A stretch of DNA of 64,000 bases from Mycobacterium sp. Z3061 (GTDB lineage Bacteria > Actinomycetota > Actinomycetes > Mycobacteriales > Mycobacteriaceae). The notes under the pieces are model-generated. The model saw only the letters and a program-made list of their open reading frames with translations. It ran no database searches and had not been told where the DNA came from. The translations under genes and the position numbers were made by a program. Below, in pieces: positions 1-8,319 of the stretch. Within the stretch, counting starts at the first letter, position 1. Every line of letters starts with the position of its first letter. The DNA lies in the NCBI RefSeq assembly GCF_031583025.1, contig NZ_CP134062.1, positions 310,001 to 374,000 of the forward strand, in the 5' to 3' direction.

Positions 1-377
1 CTCTCGCCGAGGCGTCATCGGCGGTGGCGCAGGCGATCACCGAACAGCCGGAACTGTTCGTGGCGCGCGCGCGGCTGTACCAGAGGGTGCCGGCGCTACG
101 GGCGACGATGCTCCGGATCAATGAGGACTGGATCGACCAACTCACCGCGGAGGTCGCACGCTGGTTGGGGTGCGAGGGCGGGAATGACCTCCGGCCGCGC
201 CTTGCCGCGACATTGCTCAACGGGGCCAACCGCGCCGCCATCGATGTGTGGGTCGGCGGCGGCGGTCACGGCGACCTGCCCGGCCTGATTGCCGAATCGG
301 TTCAGTTGGTGCGGCCGGCGATCTGCGCAATCGAGCAGGCCGGCACCGCCGCCGCGGAGAGTCAACGTGCCGGCTGA
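1..377 (+). CDS. TetR-family regulator, C-terminal part (cut by window start)
   Basis: The reading frame is open from base 3 and has no start in the window, so the N-terminal DNA-binding helix-turn-helix lies outside. What remains is an all-helical segment of about 124 residues of the kind that forms the ligand-binding and dimerisation domain of TetR regulators (ARLYQRVPALRATML, then a Trp-rich helix and an Ala-rich last helix). The stop overlaps the GTG of the next gene, so regulator and catabolic genes are probably co-transcribed, which fits autoregulation of the following operon. The family call rests on the C-terminal pattern alone. Confidence 0.6.
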   Translation, partial: LAEASSAVAQAITEQPELFVARARLYQRVPALRATMLRINEDWIDQLTAEVARWLGCEGGNDLRPRLAATLLNGANRAAIDVWVGGGGHGDLPGLIAESVQLVRPAICAIEQAGTAAAESQRAG

Positions 378-1116
378 ATCACGTCCACTGGCGATCGTCA
401 CCGGAGGGGCGCGGGGGATCGGTGAGGCCATCGTCGACACGTTGGTGGCCGCCGGACACCGGGTGGCCGCTGTCGACATCAATGCAAAAGCCCTCGAGCG
501 GATTCGCGCTTCGGAGTACGCGCGATCGGGACAACTCATCCCCGTGCAGCTGTCGATCACCGAGCGTGCAGCGGTGGAGACGGCGGTGCGCGACCTGACC
601 GACCGTCACGGGCCCATCTGTGCGCTGGTCAACAATGCCGGGATGACCTTGCCCGCAACATTTTTGGATCAGACCGACGATGACTGGGATCAGATCGTGG
701 AGGTCAATCTCAAGGGCACGTTCGTGGTGTCGCAAGTCGTGGCCCGTTCGATGGTGACCGCAGGTGGCGGTTCGATCGTCAACGTGAGTTCGGTATCGGC
801 GCACGGGGTGCGTACCGGACCGCCCGCATACGCCGCCGCCAAGTCGGGAGTCGAGGGGCTGAGCAGGCTGATGGCCGTGCAACTGGGCGAGCACGGTGTC
901 CGGGTCAACACGGTGGTGGTCGGTACGACCGCGACTCCGTGGCTGCTGTCGCGCAAGAGTGAGGCGGAACTTGACCGGATGCGCGCGACGACCCTGACCG
1001 GCCGGCTCGGCGAACCCTCAGACGTTGCGGCCACGGTCGCGTTCCTGTGCTCACCGCAGGCCAAACACGTCACCGGTCAGCTTATTTCGGTCTCGGGTGG
1101 CCAGTGGATACCGTGA
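367..1116 (+). CDS. SDR-family NAD(P)-dependent oxidoreductase
   Basis: Classical short-chain dehydrogenase of about 249 residues. It shows the cofactor-binding TGGARGIG near residue 14, the NNAG structural motif, and the catalytic Ser-Tyr-Lys set (VNVSS, then YAAAK). The C-terminus GGQWIP is typical of the family. I chose GTG at 367 because a GAGAG sits just upstream and the start overlaps the TetR stop; the open frame runs further upstream but that extension has no SDR character. It probably oxidises a hydroxyl group, perhaps a 3-hydroxyacyl-CoA, in the beta-oxidation-like operon that follows. The substrate cannot be read from the sequence. Confidence 0.85.
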   Translation: MPAESRPLAIVTGGARGIGEAIVDTLVAAGHRVAAVDINAKALERIRASEYARSGQLIPVQLSITERAAVETAVRDLTDRHGPICALVNNAGMTLPATFLDQTDDDWDQIVEVNLKGTFVVSQVVARSMVTAGGGSIVNVSSVSAHGVRTGPPAYAAAKSGVEGLSRLMAVQLGEHGVRVNTVVVGTTATPWLLSRKSEAELDRMRATTLTGRLGEPSDVAATVAFLCSPQAKHVTGQLISVSGGQWIP

Positions 1117-1188
1117 AGCGATCGATAGGACAATGAGACAGAGATTGATATGCTGTTTAGCTGTCGCAGTTCAGTGCCGGGAGATGTC

Positions 1189-1956
1189 GTGGAGTTGAAG
1201 AGAATACTGTTCGAGGTCAGTGAGCAGATCGCGACTATCACGATCAACCGTCCGGACCGGCTCAACGCCACCGACGATCTCACCCGTACCGAGCTGGGTA
1301 TGGCTTGGGCGCAGGTTCGCGACGATCCGAACATCCGGGTAGCCATCATCACCGGTGCCGGTGACCGCGCATTCTCGGCCGGCCAAGACATCCAAGCCAC
1401 CGCCGCGAACGGCATCCGGAACAAAGTGCCGGGCTCCCGTTTGCACCACAATGTGTGGAAGCCGGTCATATGTGCCTTGAATGGCATGGTGGTCGGTGGC
1501 GGCCTGCATCAGGTGGCGGACGCGGACCTGATCATCGCGGCCGAACATGCCGAGCTGATCGACACCCACCTGCGGGTCGGCAACGTCTTCGCCCTCGAGC
1601 CGGCGGTACTGCTGCGCAGGATGCCGCTGTCGATGGTGATGCAGCTCGCGCTGATGACCAAACAGGGTCGCATCAGCGCGCAGCGGGCCTTCGAGATCGG
1701 TTTGATCAACGAGGTCGTACCGGCAGATCAGCTGCAACGGCGCGCACGAGAGATCGCGCTGGAGATCACCAAGCTCTCACCGGCCACCGTCCAGGCTTCC
1801 ATCAAGGCGATGTGGACCAGTCTCGACGTCGGCCTGCACGCGGCCAATGACGTCGCGTACCGGTACGTGCTGCAACACCAGTTGACCCACCCCGACTACC
1901 GGGAGGGAATGGTCGCGTTCGCCGAGAAGCGCGAACCTCGCTGGGTGGTGGAGTAG
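1189..1956 (+). CDS. Enoyl-CoA hydratase/isomerase (crotonase) family protein
   Basis: Crotonase fold of about 255 residues with the CoA/oxyanion motifs AFSAGQDI (near 61-68) and NGMVVGGGL (near 98-106). In standard hydratases the latter reads GGGCEL and supplies the first catalytic Glu; here that position is His107 (GGGLHQ), while a Glu remains further on (ALEPAV). It may therefore be an isomerase, hydrolase or C-C lyase rather than a simple hydratase. GTG 1189 is preferred because GGGAG lies 5 bases upstream; an ATG at 1150 would add 13 residues of no family character. It lies between an SDR and an acyl-CoA synthetase in the same operon. Confidence 0.82.
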   Translation: MELKRILFEVSEQIATITINRPDRLNATDDLTRTELGMAWAQVRDDPNIRVAIITGAGDRAFSAGQDIQATAANGIRNKVPGSRLHHNVWKPVICALNGMVVGGGLHQVADADLIIAAEHAELIDTHLRVGNVFALEPAVLLRRMPLSMVMQLALMTKQGRISAQRAFEIGLINEVVPADQLQRRAREIALEITKLSPATVQASIKAMWTSLDVGLHAANDVAYRYVLQHQLTHPDYREGMVAFAEKREPRWVVE

Positions 1957-1963
1957 CGCCGAA

Positions 1964-3589
1964 ATGACGGAATCTGCCCGGGTTTTCAGCTACGATGCGT
2001 TGCCGTACCCACCAGTTGTTCCGGCGATGCTGGCCCACATGACCACCGCTTACGGCGACAACGATTTCATTGTCACCGCGGTCGGCGGCGGTCGCACCGC
2101 TCGGATTACCTACGCGCAGGCGGAAACCCGATCGGCCGAGATGGCACGCCGGCTGCTCGCAGCTGGAGTCACCAAGGGTGTCCGGGTGGGCATACTCGCG
2201 CCCAACGGGCCCGACTTCGCGGTCGCGCTTCTCGCCGTCACTCGGATCGGCGCCGTTGCGGTGCCGATCAACACCTTCTTTCAGCCCCCGGAGCTCGGCT
2301 GGGTGCTGCGCGATGCCGACGTCCACACCCTGCTGGTAGTGGACACAATCCTCGGCAAGGACATGCTCGCCCGATTCGTCGAGGCAGCCGGCGGTGCAGT
2401 GCTCCCTAACGAACGACTGCCGCACCTGCGCAATGCCTTTCCGCTCACCCACAGTGCGAGGAGCTGGCCGAGCCGGTGGCCTGAGCCGGTCGTCGAAGGG
2501 CTGCTGCGCGCAGCTGAGTCGACCGTGCGCCCCTCCGATGACCTGGTCATCATCTACACCTCGGGTAGCACGTCGGACCCCAAAGGGATCATCCATACAC
2601 ACGCCACCGCGATCACCCACTCCCGATTCATTGCGACGCAGCATGAATGGCAGCCGTGGGACCGGGTTTACATTCCGATGGCGTTCTTCTGGGTCGGTGG
2701 TCTGATCTTCGGCTTGCTCGGGCCGATGCAGACCGGTGTCGCGATCCTGACCGAGCACAAGTTCGACGCCGGCGACGTGCTGCGACTGCTTGAGTCCGAA
2801 AAGGCTACGTACGCAACGGGTTTTCCCCACATCGGGCCGGCTTTGGCGAACCACCCGGACTTCGCGACCACCGACCTGTCCACCCTGCGCGGGGGCTACC
2901 ACCAGGTGCTGTTGCCGCCCGAGTTGCGGGCCGACGACCCATCGCTACGGGTGACCCAGTTGGGCATGACCGAAACATGCAGTTCGCACACCTGGTGGCC
3001 ACCGCATGAGCCCGTGCCCCCCGGGAAGCGCGGTTCGCTCGGCGTGTCCGCGCCGGGATATCAGCACAAGGTCGTGGACGACTCCGGGGCCGAGGTGCCG
3101 GATGGCACCGTGGGCGAGATCTGCGTGCGTGGCGTGGCCATGATGCGCGGGATGGTCGGTCGCCAAAGTACTGAACTCTTCGATTCCGATGGTTGGTACC
3201 ACACCAGAGATGCCGGATACCGCGACGAGGACGGACATCTGTACTTCACCGGGCGCACCGACGACATGATCAAGACGGCGGGCGCGAACGTTGCGCCGGT
3301 CGAGGTGGAGGCAGTGATCAGCCGGGTCGACGCGGTGCGGATCGGCTACGTCGTGGGCGTTCCCGACCCAGACAGAGGCGCACTCGTCTGTGGGATAGTC
3401 GTATGCAACGAGGGCCAGCAGGTGACGTCACGGGATTTGGTCGGCGCGTGCCGAAAAGAACTGGCCGCCTACAAAGTGCCGAAGCGATGGGTGATTCTGC
3501 CTGATGCCGAACGGTTGCCCTACACAACTACCAACAAGATCGACAAGAAGCTGTTAGTGAAGCTGCTGGAGTCTGGGTCGCTGGCATGA
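1964..3589 (+). CDS. Acyl-CoA synthetase (AMP-binding, FadD-type)
   Basis: ANL-superfamily enzyme of 541 residues that activates a carboxylic acid to its CoA thioester through an acyl-adenylate. The P-loop YTSGSTSDPKG is near residue 197, the TE motif appears as GMTETCSSH, and the hinge and C-terminal region show YHTRDAGYRDEDG and GRTDDMIKT. The terminal catalytic Lys is within TTTNKIDKK. It begins 7 bases after the crotonase and its stop overlaps the next start (ATGA), so it is the entry enzyme of the operon. The acyl substrate is unknown; medium-chain or cyclic acids are usual for such clusters. Confidence 0.9.
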   Translation: MTESARVFSYDALPYPPVVPAMLAHMTTAYGDNDFIVTAVGGGRTARITYAQAETRSAEMARRLLAAGVTKGVRVGILAPNGPDFAVALLAVTRIGAVAVPINTFFQPPELGWVLRDADVHTLLVVDTILGKDMLARFVEAAGGAVLPNERLPHLRNAFPLTHSARSWPSRWPEPVVEGLLRAAESTVRPSDDLVIIYTSGSTSDPKGIIHTHATAITHSRFIATQHEWQPWDRVYIPMAFFWVGGLIFGLLGPMQTGVAILTEHKFDAGDVLRLLESEKATYATGFPHIGPALANHPDFATTDLSTLRGGYHQVLLPPELRADDPSLRVTQLGMTETCSSHTWWPPHEPVPPGKRGSLGVSAPGYQHKVVDDSGAEVPDGTVGEICVRGVAMMRGMVGRQSTELFDSDGWYHTRDAGYRDEDGHLYFTGRTDDMIKTAGANVAPVEVEAVISRVDAVRIGYVVGVPDPDRGALVCGIVVCNEGQQVTSRDLVGACRKELAAYKVPKRWVILPDAERLPYTTTNKIDKKLLVKLLESGSLA

Positions 3590-4239
3590 GGAGCGATCCA
3601 GTGGACCTGGCAGCGCGGATCGCGCGACTGGAGGCGCTCGACGAAATCAGGCAACTGGCGGCGAAATACGCCGTCGCACTGGACATGCGCGACTTCGACG
3701 CTCTGGTGAATCTGTTCATCGACGATGTCGGTGTTCCCGGCGGAAAGCACGGCCGGGCAGCGATGCGCGAGTGGTACGACACGCAGATCAGGCAGGTGCT
3801 GCTGGGCAGTGCGCACGGCATTCTCGGCCACATCATCGACGTGCATGATGCGAACCGGGCTACCGGACTCGTCTACTCTCGCAACGACCTGGAGACCGAG
3901 TCGACGTGGGTCATTGAGCTGTTGGCCTATCTCGACAGCTATGAGCGGAGAGAGGGGCGCTGGTACTTCGCGCGACGTACACCCTTGTTCTGGTATCAGA
4001 GCGACATCACCGACCCGCCGCTGGGTCCCCAGAAGTTGCGCTGGCCGGAATCCCCCTGGCAAGAAGGCGCTTTCCACGATGCCTTCCCATCATGGCAGGA
4101 TTTTTGGGACGCCGAGCCCGGTCGCTTCGATGCGCCGGTACCCCCTCCTGCCGCCGTCGGGACATGGCTGAGCACGCTACGCCGGGGTAGCACCGCGCCA
4201 CGGGTGAACCCAACCGGGCGTGCCGCATCGGAGGCTTGA
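3586..4239 (+). CDS. SnoaL-like / NTF2-fold protein
   Basis: Protein of 217 residues. The N-terminal helix pattern (IARLEALDEIRQLAAKYA) followed by MRDFDALVNLF is the signature of SnoaL-like NTF2 folds, a cone-shaped pocket found in small isomerases, hydratases and dehydratases. The C-terminal third is Pro-rich and probably disordered. ATG 3586 overlaps the upstream stop; GTG 3601 has a better AGGAG spacing and is an alternative start. In mycobacterial lipid and steroid clusters such proteins accompany acyl-CoA dehydrogenases. The reaction cannot be assigned from sequence. Confidence 0.78.
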   Translation: MRSDPVDLAARIARLEALDEIRQLAAKYAVALDMRDFDALVNLFIDDVGVPGGKHGRAAMREWYDTQIRQVLLGSAHGILGHIIDVHDANRATGLVYSRNDLETESTWVIELLAYLDSYERREGRWYFARRTPLFWYQSDITDPPLGPQKLRWPESPWQEGAFHDAFPSWQDFWDAEPGRFDAPVPPPAAVGTWLSTLRRGSTAPRVNPTGRAASEA

Positions 4240-4240
4240 T

Positions 4241-5368
4241 ATGTCCAGCGATACAACAGGTTTGACTTTCACCGAGGAACAGGATGAGCTGCGCCGCACT
4301 GTGCGTTCCTTTCTGGAAAGCAAGGCCGGTGAGGACGCCGTGCGCCAGCAGCTGGATTCCGAATCGGGTTACGACCCGGCGGTGTGGCGTCAGCTGTCGG
4401 GTCAGCTCGGGCTGGCGGCGCTGGCCATTCCCGAAGACTATGGTGGTCAGGGCTATTCCTTTGTCGAGCTCGGTATCGTCGTCGAGGAGATGGGCAGGAC
4501 GCTTTGCCCGGCGCCATTTTTCGCATCCGCGGTACTGGCTGCGAACCTTGTCCTGCATTCCGGCGACGAGGTCGCCCGGGAGAAGTACCTTCCGGGCATC
4601 GTGTCCGGCGGAAGCGTCGCTACCGTGGCGATCACCGAAGAATCCGGTCGCTGGTCGGATGACGCCATCCACGCAACCGCGCGCAAAGTCGGCGGCGGAT
4701 GGGTACTGGACGGAGTAAAGACATACGTGCTGGATGGCTGCGCTGCTGACGTCGTATTCGTCGCGGCTCGCACCGGCGCCGGACTTTCGTTGTTCGCTGT
4801 TGACCAGCTCGAGGGAATTTCTCGTCGGAACTTGTCCAGTCTGGATCCGACGCGCAGATCAGCACGCGTTGCATTCGAGGCCACGCCGGCGACATTGATC
4901 GGCGAGGAGGGCCGGGCATGGCCGGTGCTGACGCGGGTGTTGGCGCTCGGCTGTGCCGCGCTGGCAGTGGAACAGGTTGGCGGCGCACAGCGTTGCCTGG
5001 AGTTGGCAGTCGACTATGCGAAGGTTCGCCGGCAGTTCGGCAGGCCGATCGGATCGTTTCAGGCGATCCGGCACAAGTGTGCTGACGTCATGTTGGATGT
5101 CGAATGTGCACGCGGCGCATCGTATTACGCCATTCGCGCGGCGGCCGAGCTCTCCGACGAATTGCCGGCGATCGCCTCGCTGGCCAAGGCCTGCAGCTCG
5201 GATGCGTATGCGCGCGCGGCCGCGGCCAACATCCAGATCCACGGGGGCATCGGTTTCACCTGGGAACATCCGGCCCATCTCTATTACAAGCGTGCCAAAT
5301 CCTCGGGGCACCTGTTGGGCGACGCCGCCTTTCACCGTTCACGGCTCGCGGACTGGATCGGTATATGA
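4241..5368 (+). CDS. Acyl-CoA dehydrogenase (FadE-type)
   Basis: FAD-dependent acyl-CoA dehydrogenase of 375 residues introducing the alpha-beta double bond. The N-terminal helical domain contains LGLAALAIPEDYGGQG, and the C-terminal domain contains RRQFGRPIGSFQAIRH and the conserved QIHGGIGFTWEHPAHLY. The start is ATG 4241 behind a GGAGG at 4230-4234. It is the last gene of the plus-strand operon that starts at or before base 1. Together with the synthetase, crotonase and SDR it gives a nearly complete beta-oxidation turn; the thiolase or lyase step is probably supplied by 11364-12955. Confidence 0.9.
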   Translation: MSSDTTGLTFTEEQDELRRTVRSFLESKAGEDAVRQQLDSESGYDPAVWRQLSGQLGLAALAIPEDYGGQGYSFVELGIVVEEMGRTLCPAPFFASAVLAANLVLHSGDEVAREKYLPGIVSGGSVATVAITEESGRWSDDAIHATARKVGGGWVLDGVKTYVLDGCAADVVFVAARTGAGLSLFAVDQLEGISRRNLSSLDPTRRSARVAFEATPATLIGEEGRAWPVLTRVLALGCAALAVEQVGGAQRCLELAVDYAKVRRQFGRPIGSFQAIRHKCADVMLDVECARGASYYAIRAAAELSDELPAIASLAKACSSDAYARAAAANIQIHGGIGFTWEHPAHLYYKRAKSSGHLLGDAAFHRSRLADWIGI

Positions 5369-5371
5369 GGC

Positions 5372-6181
5372 TCAGAAGTCGGTGCCCCCGTCGATGTTGA
5401 TGGCCGCACCCGTCATGAAGCCCGCCCGGTCGCCGAGCAGAAATGCGATCAACTCGCCGGCTTCGATCGGTTGTCCGCCCCGGCCCAACGCCACCCGCAT
5501 GTTCCAGTCCGGATTTCTGGCAAGGTGCGTATAGATCGCATCGTGCAGTGGCACATCGTATTCGGCTGCGCGTCGGGCTCGGATGAAGTCGTTCACCTCG
5601 GTATCGAACAGGCCCGGGCACACAGTGTTGACCCGGATCCCCTCTGAGCCATGTGTTTTCGCCAAGATCTTGGACAAGGTCAACACGGAGGCTTTCAGCG
5701 CGTTGTACGGCGGAATGAGAACTTTTGGTGCGCGGACCGAGTACGCGGCCGTCGTGACGATCGTGCCTCCGCCATTTCGCTGCAGATGCGGAATGATTGC
5801 GCGGCAGGAACGGACGGTCCCCATCAAGATCAATTGGTAATACCAGTCCCAGGAGTCGTCGCCGTGTTCGAGGAACGGTCCCTGCTGGTTCATCGGTCCC
5901 GCGGTGACGGCCAGACCACGCAGCGGTCCCAGTTCCGCGGCGGCCCGGTCGATGGCGCGGTCCATGCCGTCGCCGGGTGCGGCGGCGTCAACCGCGATTC
6001 CGATCGCGTGTACCCCGTGAGCGGAGGTCAGTTGTGTGGCCCGGTCGCCGGCGCGGACGCCGTCCCGGGCCAAGAGTGCGACATTGGCGCCGCTCGCGGC
6101 CAGTTGTTCGGCGGCGGCGAAACCCATTCCGGTGCTCCCGCCCACGAGAACGAAGTTCCGCCCCGCTATGCCCAGGTCCAC
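5372..6181 (-). CDS. SDR-family oxidoreductase with altered active site
   Basis: SDR of about 269 residues with a glycine-rich cofactor loop GGSTGMG, a TAGPMNQ segment where NNAG normally lies, and the Tyr/Lys pair in PPYNALK. The position 13 residues before the Tyr, where the catalytic Ser normally sits, reads Ala (TTAAYSVRAPK), with a Ser two residues later. GTG at 6181 is preferred because GAGGGG lies about 7 bases upstream; the frame extends to 6220. It is transcribed divergently from the SDR at 6279, and its 3' end abuts the acyl-CoA dehydrogenase. An atypical or reduced activity is possible. Confidence 0.8.
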   Translation of the reverse strand: MDLGIAGRNFVLVGGSTGMGFAAAEQLAASGANVALLARDGVRAGDRATQLTSAHGVHAIGIAVDAAAPGDGMDRAIDRAAAELGPLRGLAVTAGPMNQQGPFLEHGDDSWDWYYQLILMGTVRSCRAIIPHLQRNGGGTIVTTAAYSVRAPKVLIPPYNALKASVLTLSKILAKTHGSEGIRVNTVCPGLFDTEVNDFIRARRAAEYDVPLHDAIYTHLARNPDWNMRVALGRGGQPIEAGELIAFLLGDRAGFMTGAAINIDGGTDF

Positions 6182-6223
6182 GTCACTGCCCCTCAGGTGA
6201 ATCAAACCAGGTAGAGTCAATCA

Positions 6224-6244
6224 GACAATATATGTATTACTGTC
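6224..6244. promoter_or_regulatory. Probable TetR-type operator between divergent SDR genes
   Basis: A 21-bp interrupted inverted repeat centred on G6234: GACAATATAT on the left, TATTACTGTC on the right. It matches at six of ten positions per arm, with the outer GACA/TGTC and the TA dinucleotide conserved. It sits in the only promoter-sized gap between 6181 and 6279. The right arm resembles the palindrome at 8970-8988 (CTGTCGC) and the sites at 10500-10526, so one regulator, possibly the TetR at 8320, may bind all three. Confidence 0.45.
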
Positions 6245-6278
6245 GCATACCGGGATCTGTCTGAAGGACGAGGCGTCG

Positions 6279-7043
6279 ATGGGTGAGCGAACGTTGGCGG
6301 GTAAGCGCGTCGCCGTGGTCGGCGCTTCGGCGGGCATCGGCCGGGCTTTCGCGGTGCGGGCCGGCAAGGAAGGCGCGGACCTGCTCGCCACGGCGCGTCG
6401 ACAGGATCGGCTGGAAGAGGTTGTCGCCGAGGCGGGCTGTGGCACCGCGGTACGGGGCGATGTGCGCAACCCACAGGATTGCGCCAACATTGCCGACGCG
6501 GCCCGTGACCGACTGGGTGCCGTCGACCTGCTGTTCATCTCGGTCGGCTACGCGCCGTTACGGATGTTCGCCGACACCTCTGCCGACGACTGGTTCGACG
6601 TGATGCAGACCAATGTGGTGAGTGTGCATCAGGTGATCAAGTCCTTCCTTCCTGTGCTGGCGCCGGGCGCGATCGTCAGCGCGCTGTCCTCTGAAACCGT
6701 GGGACAGCCGCGGACCGCCCTGGGTGCTTACTCGTCCAGCAAGGCCGCGCTGTCGGAGAGTCTCAACGCCTGGCGCACTGAGCATCCCGACTTCCGTTTC
6801 TGTTGTGTCACCGTCGGCGGTACGGTGCCGACCGAGTTCACCGCGGCGTTCGATCCGGATCTGCTCGGAGTCGTCGTGCAGGATTGGATCGCACGCGGCC
6901 TGCTGCAGGAGACGCTGATGTCACCCGACGATGTGGCTGATGTCCTGGCGGGAATTTTCGCCAGCGCATCCAACTTCCCTCAGGTGGGGCTCGAACAGCT
7001 GGTCGTTCGACCGCCGTCATCGATGCGTGCGTTGGGTGTCTGA
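6279..7043 (+). CDS. SDR-family oxidoreductase
   Basis: SDR of 254 residues with VVGASAGIGRAF as the cofactor loop and a catalytic Ser-Tyr-Lys set in SALSSETV and YSSSKAA. The NNAG position reads ISVGYAP, a common substitution. The C-terminal extension (SPDDVADVLAGIF) suits a reductase with a short substrate-binding lid. The ATG follows GAAGGACG within a good spacing. It is followed 4 bases later by the DUF427-thioesterase fusion, so the two form a small operon driven from the 6224-6244 operator region. Confidence 0.85.
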   Translation: MGERTLAGKRVAVVGASAGIGRAFAVRAGKEGADLLATARRQDRLEEVVAEAGCGTAVRGDVRNPQDCANIADAARDRLGAVDLLFISVGYAPLRMFADTSADDWFDVMQTNVVSVHQVIKSFLPVLAPGAIVSALSSETVGQPRTALGAYSSSKAALSESLNAWRTEHPDFRFCCVTVGGTVPTEFTAAFDPDLLGVVVQDWIARGLLQETLMSPDDVADVLAGIFASASNFPQVGLEQLVVRPPSSMRALGV

Positions 7044-7047
7044 GCCG

Positions 7048-8316
7048 ATGCAAGTCCGGTCCGCATGGCCTGACCATCCCGACTACCGGATTGCGGCCAC
7101 GCCCTGCCCATTTCGTGCACAGGTGTGGCTCGGGGAAGTGCTTCTTGCCGAGAGTGACCGTTGTCTGGTGGTCACCGAGACCGACCATGAAGACCGGCTC
7201 TACTTTCCCGAATCTGACGTGCGGTGGCAGCTCTTCACGCAATCGGAGCACACCACCGTATGTCCGTTCAAAGGGGAGGCGAGCTACTGGTCGCTGGCCG
7301 ACCCCGTCATTCGGGACGCTGTATGGACCTACCGCAGCCCGCTGCCCGAAGTAGCCGCGATCGGCGGGCATGTCAGCTTCTACCACGAGGTACTGCGAGT
7401 GGTAGTTCTCGAGGACTGGCCCGACGGGTCAGCCGTCGCGACCTCTTTTCCACTGTGGGGAGACGCGGCCGAGCTCTGCCGACTCATGGATGTCGAACAG
7501 GTGGACGCGGGGCGATTTGTCGGGCCGGCCCACGGACCGACCCGACGTAACGTCGTCGAAGGTGGCCAACTGCTGGGCGAGGCAATCATGGCGGCAGCCA
7601 AAACCTTTCCCGGCCAACGAATCACATCGGCCTCCATGATCTTCGCAAAGGCCGCGTCGTTCGACGCACCGGTTGATCTGGCCGTCGAAGTCCTGCGGCG
7701 GGGCAGAACTTTCTCCTCCGCGCAGGTGCGCGTCAGCCAGCATGGCGTGTTGCGCAGTGCGGGAGTAGTGCTGGCGGACTCGGGGGCCGACGATGTGATG
7801 CGAGACGTGCAGCGCATGCCGGACGTACCCGGACCCGATGAAGCGGTCCCTTTCTCAGGCTTCGGTATGACCGGCCGCGAGATCAGAGTGGTTGACGGCG
7901 CCTACGATCCGGACCCCGATCGGGTGGGACCGCCGGAGATCGATGTGTGGGTGCGCTTCAGGGATACTCCCGGAGATAACCGGTTGGCGGCGGCGCTCCT
8001 GGCCCAGTCGACCACGCATTGGACTATCGCCGCGGGCATGCTGCCGCACCCAGGCCTGGGCGAGGCCCGCGCTCACGTGACGTTGTCGACGGGAATCATG
8101 CAGGCCACCATCGCCTTCCACGACGACGTCGATGTCACCGAGTGGTTGCTGTACACGAATCGCGCCATCTGGTCAGGACGGGGCCAGGTGCAAGGCGACG
8201 GCCGCGTCTTCAGCCGCGATGGCCGGCTCGCGGCGTCCTACACAATCCAGGCGATGGTGCGGGAGTTCGCTGCGGAACCGGCGGCCATGGGTCATGACAG
8301 CCGGACAGCTATGTAA
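7048..8316 (+). CDS. DUF427 domain fused to TesB-like acyl-CoA thioesterase
   Basis: Protein of 422 residues built from two parts. Residues about 1-115 look like a DUF427 beta-tent domain (RLYFPESDV, TVCPFKGEASYWSL, VSFYHEVLRV). From about residue 145 it resembles a double-hotdog acyl-CoA thioesterase II (RRNVVEGGQLLGEAI, RITSASMIFAKAASF, FRDTPGDNRLAAALLA, THWTIAAGMLPH). The thioesterase half would hydrolyse acyl-CoA, and the DUF427 half has no known function here. The start is ATG 7048, 4 bases after the upstream stop. An upstream open frame to 6931 overlaps the SDR and is not used. The fusion suggests DUF427 works on the same acyl ligand. Confidence 0.8.
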   Translation: MQVRSAWPDHPDYRIAATPCPFRAQVWLGEVLLAESDRCLVVTETDHEDRLYFPESDVRWQLFTQSEHTTVCPFKGEASYWSLADPVIRDAVWTYRSPLPEVAAIGGHVSFYHEVLRVVVLEDWPDGSAVATSFPLWGDAAELCRLMDVEQVDAGRFVGPAHGPTRRNVVEGGQLLGEAIMAAAKTFPGQRITSASMIFAKAASFDAPVDLAVEVLRRGRTFSSAQVRVSQHGVLRSAGVVLADSGADDVMRDVQRMPDVPGPDEAVPFSGFGMTGREIRVVDGAYDPDPDRVGPPEIDVWVRFRDTPGDNRLAAALLAQSTTHWTIAAGMLPHPGLGEARAHVTLSTGIMQATIAFHDDVDVTEWLLYTNRAIWSGRGQVQGDGRVFSRDGRLAASYTIQAMVREFAAEPAAMGHDSRTAM

Positions 8317-8319
8317 GGC

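Noticed and set aside
1802-2902. A 366-codon minus-strand frame opposite the acyl-CoA synthetase gene
   Set aside because: No recognisable domain, and it is fully antisense to a clear gene.
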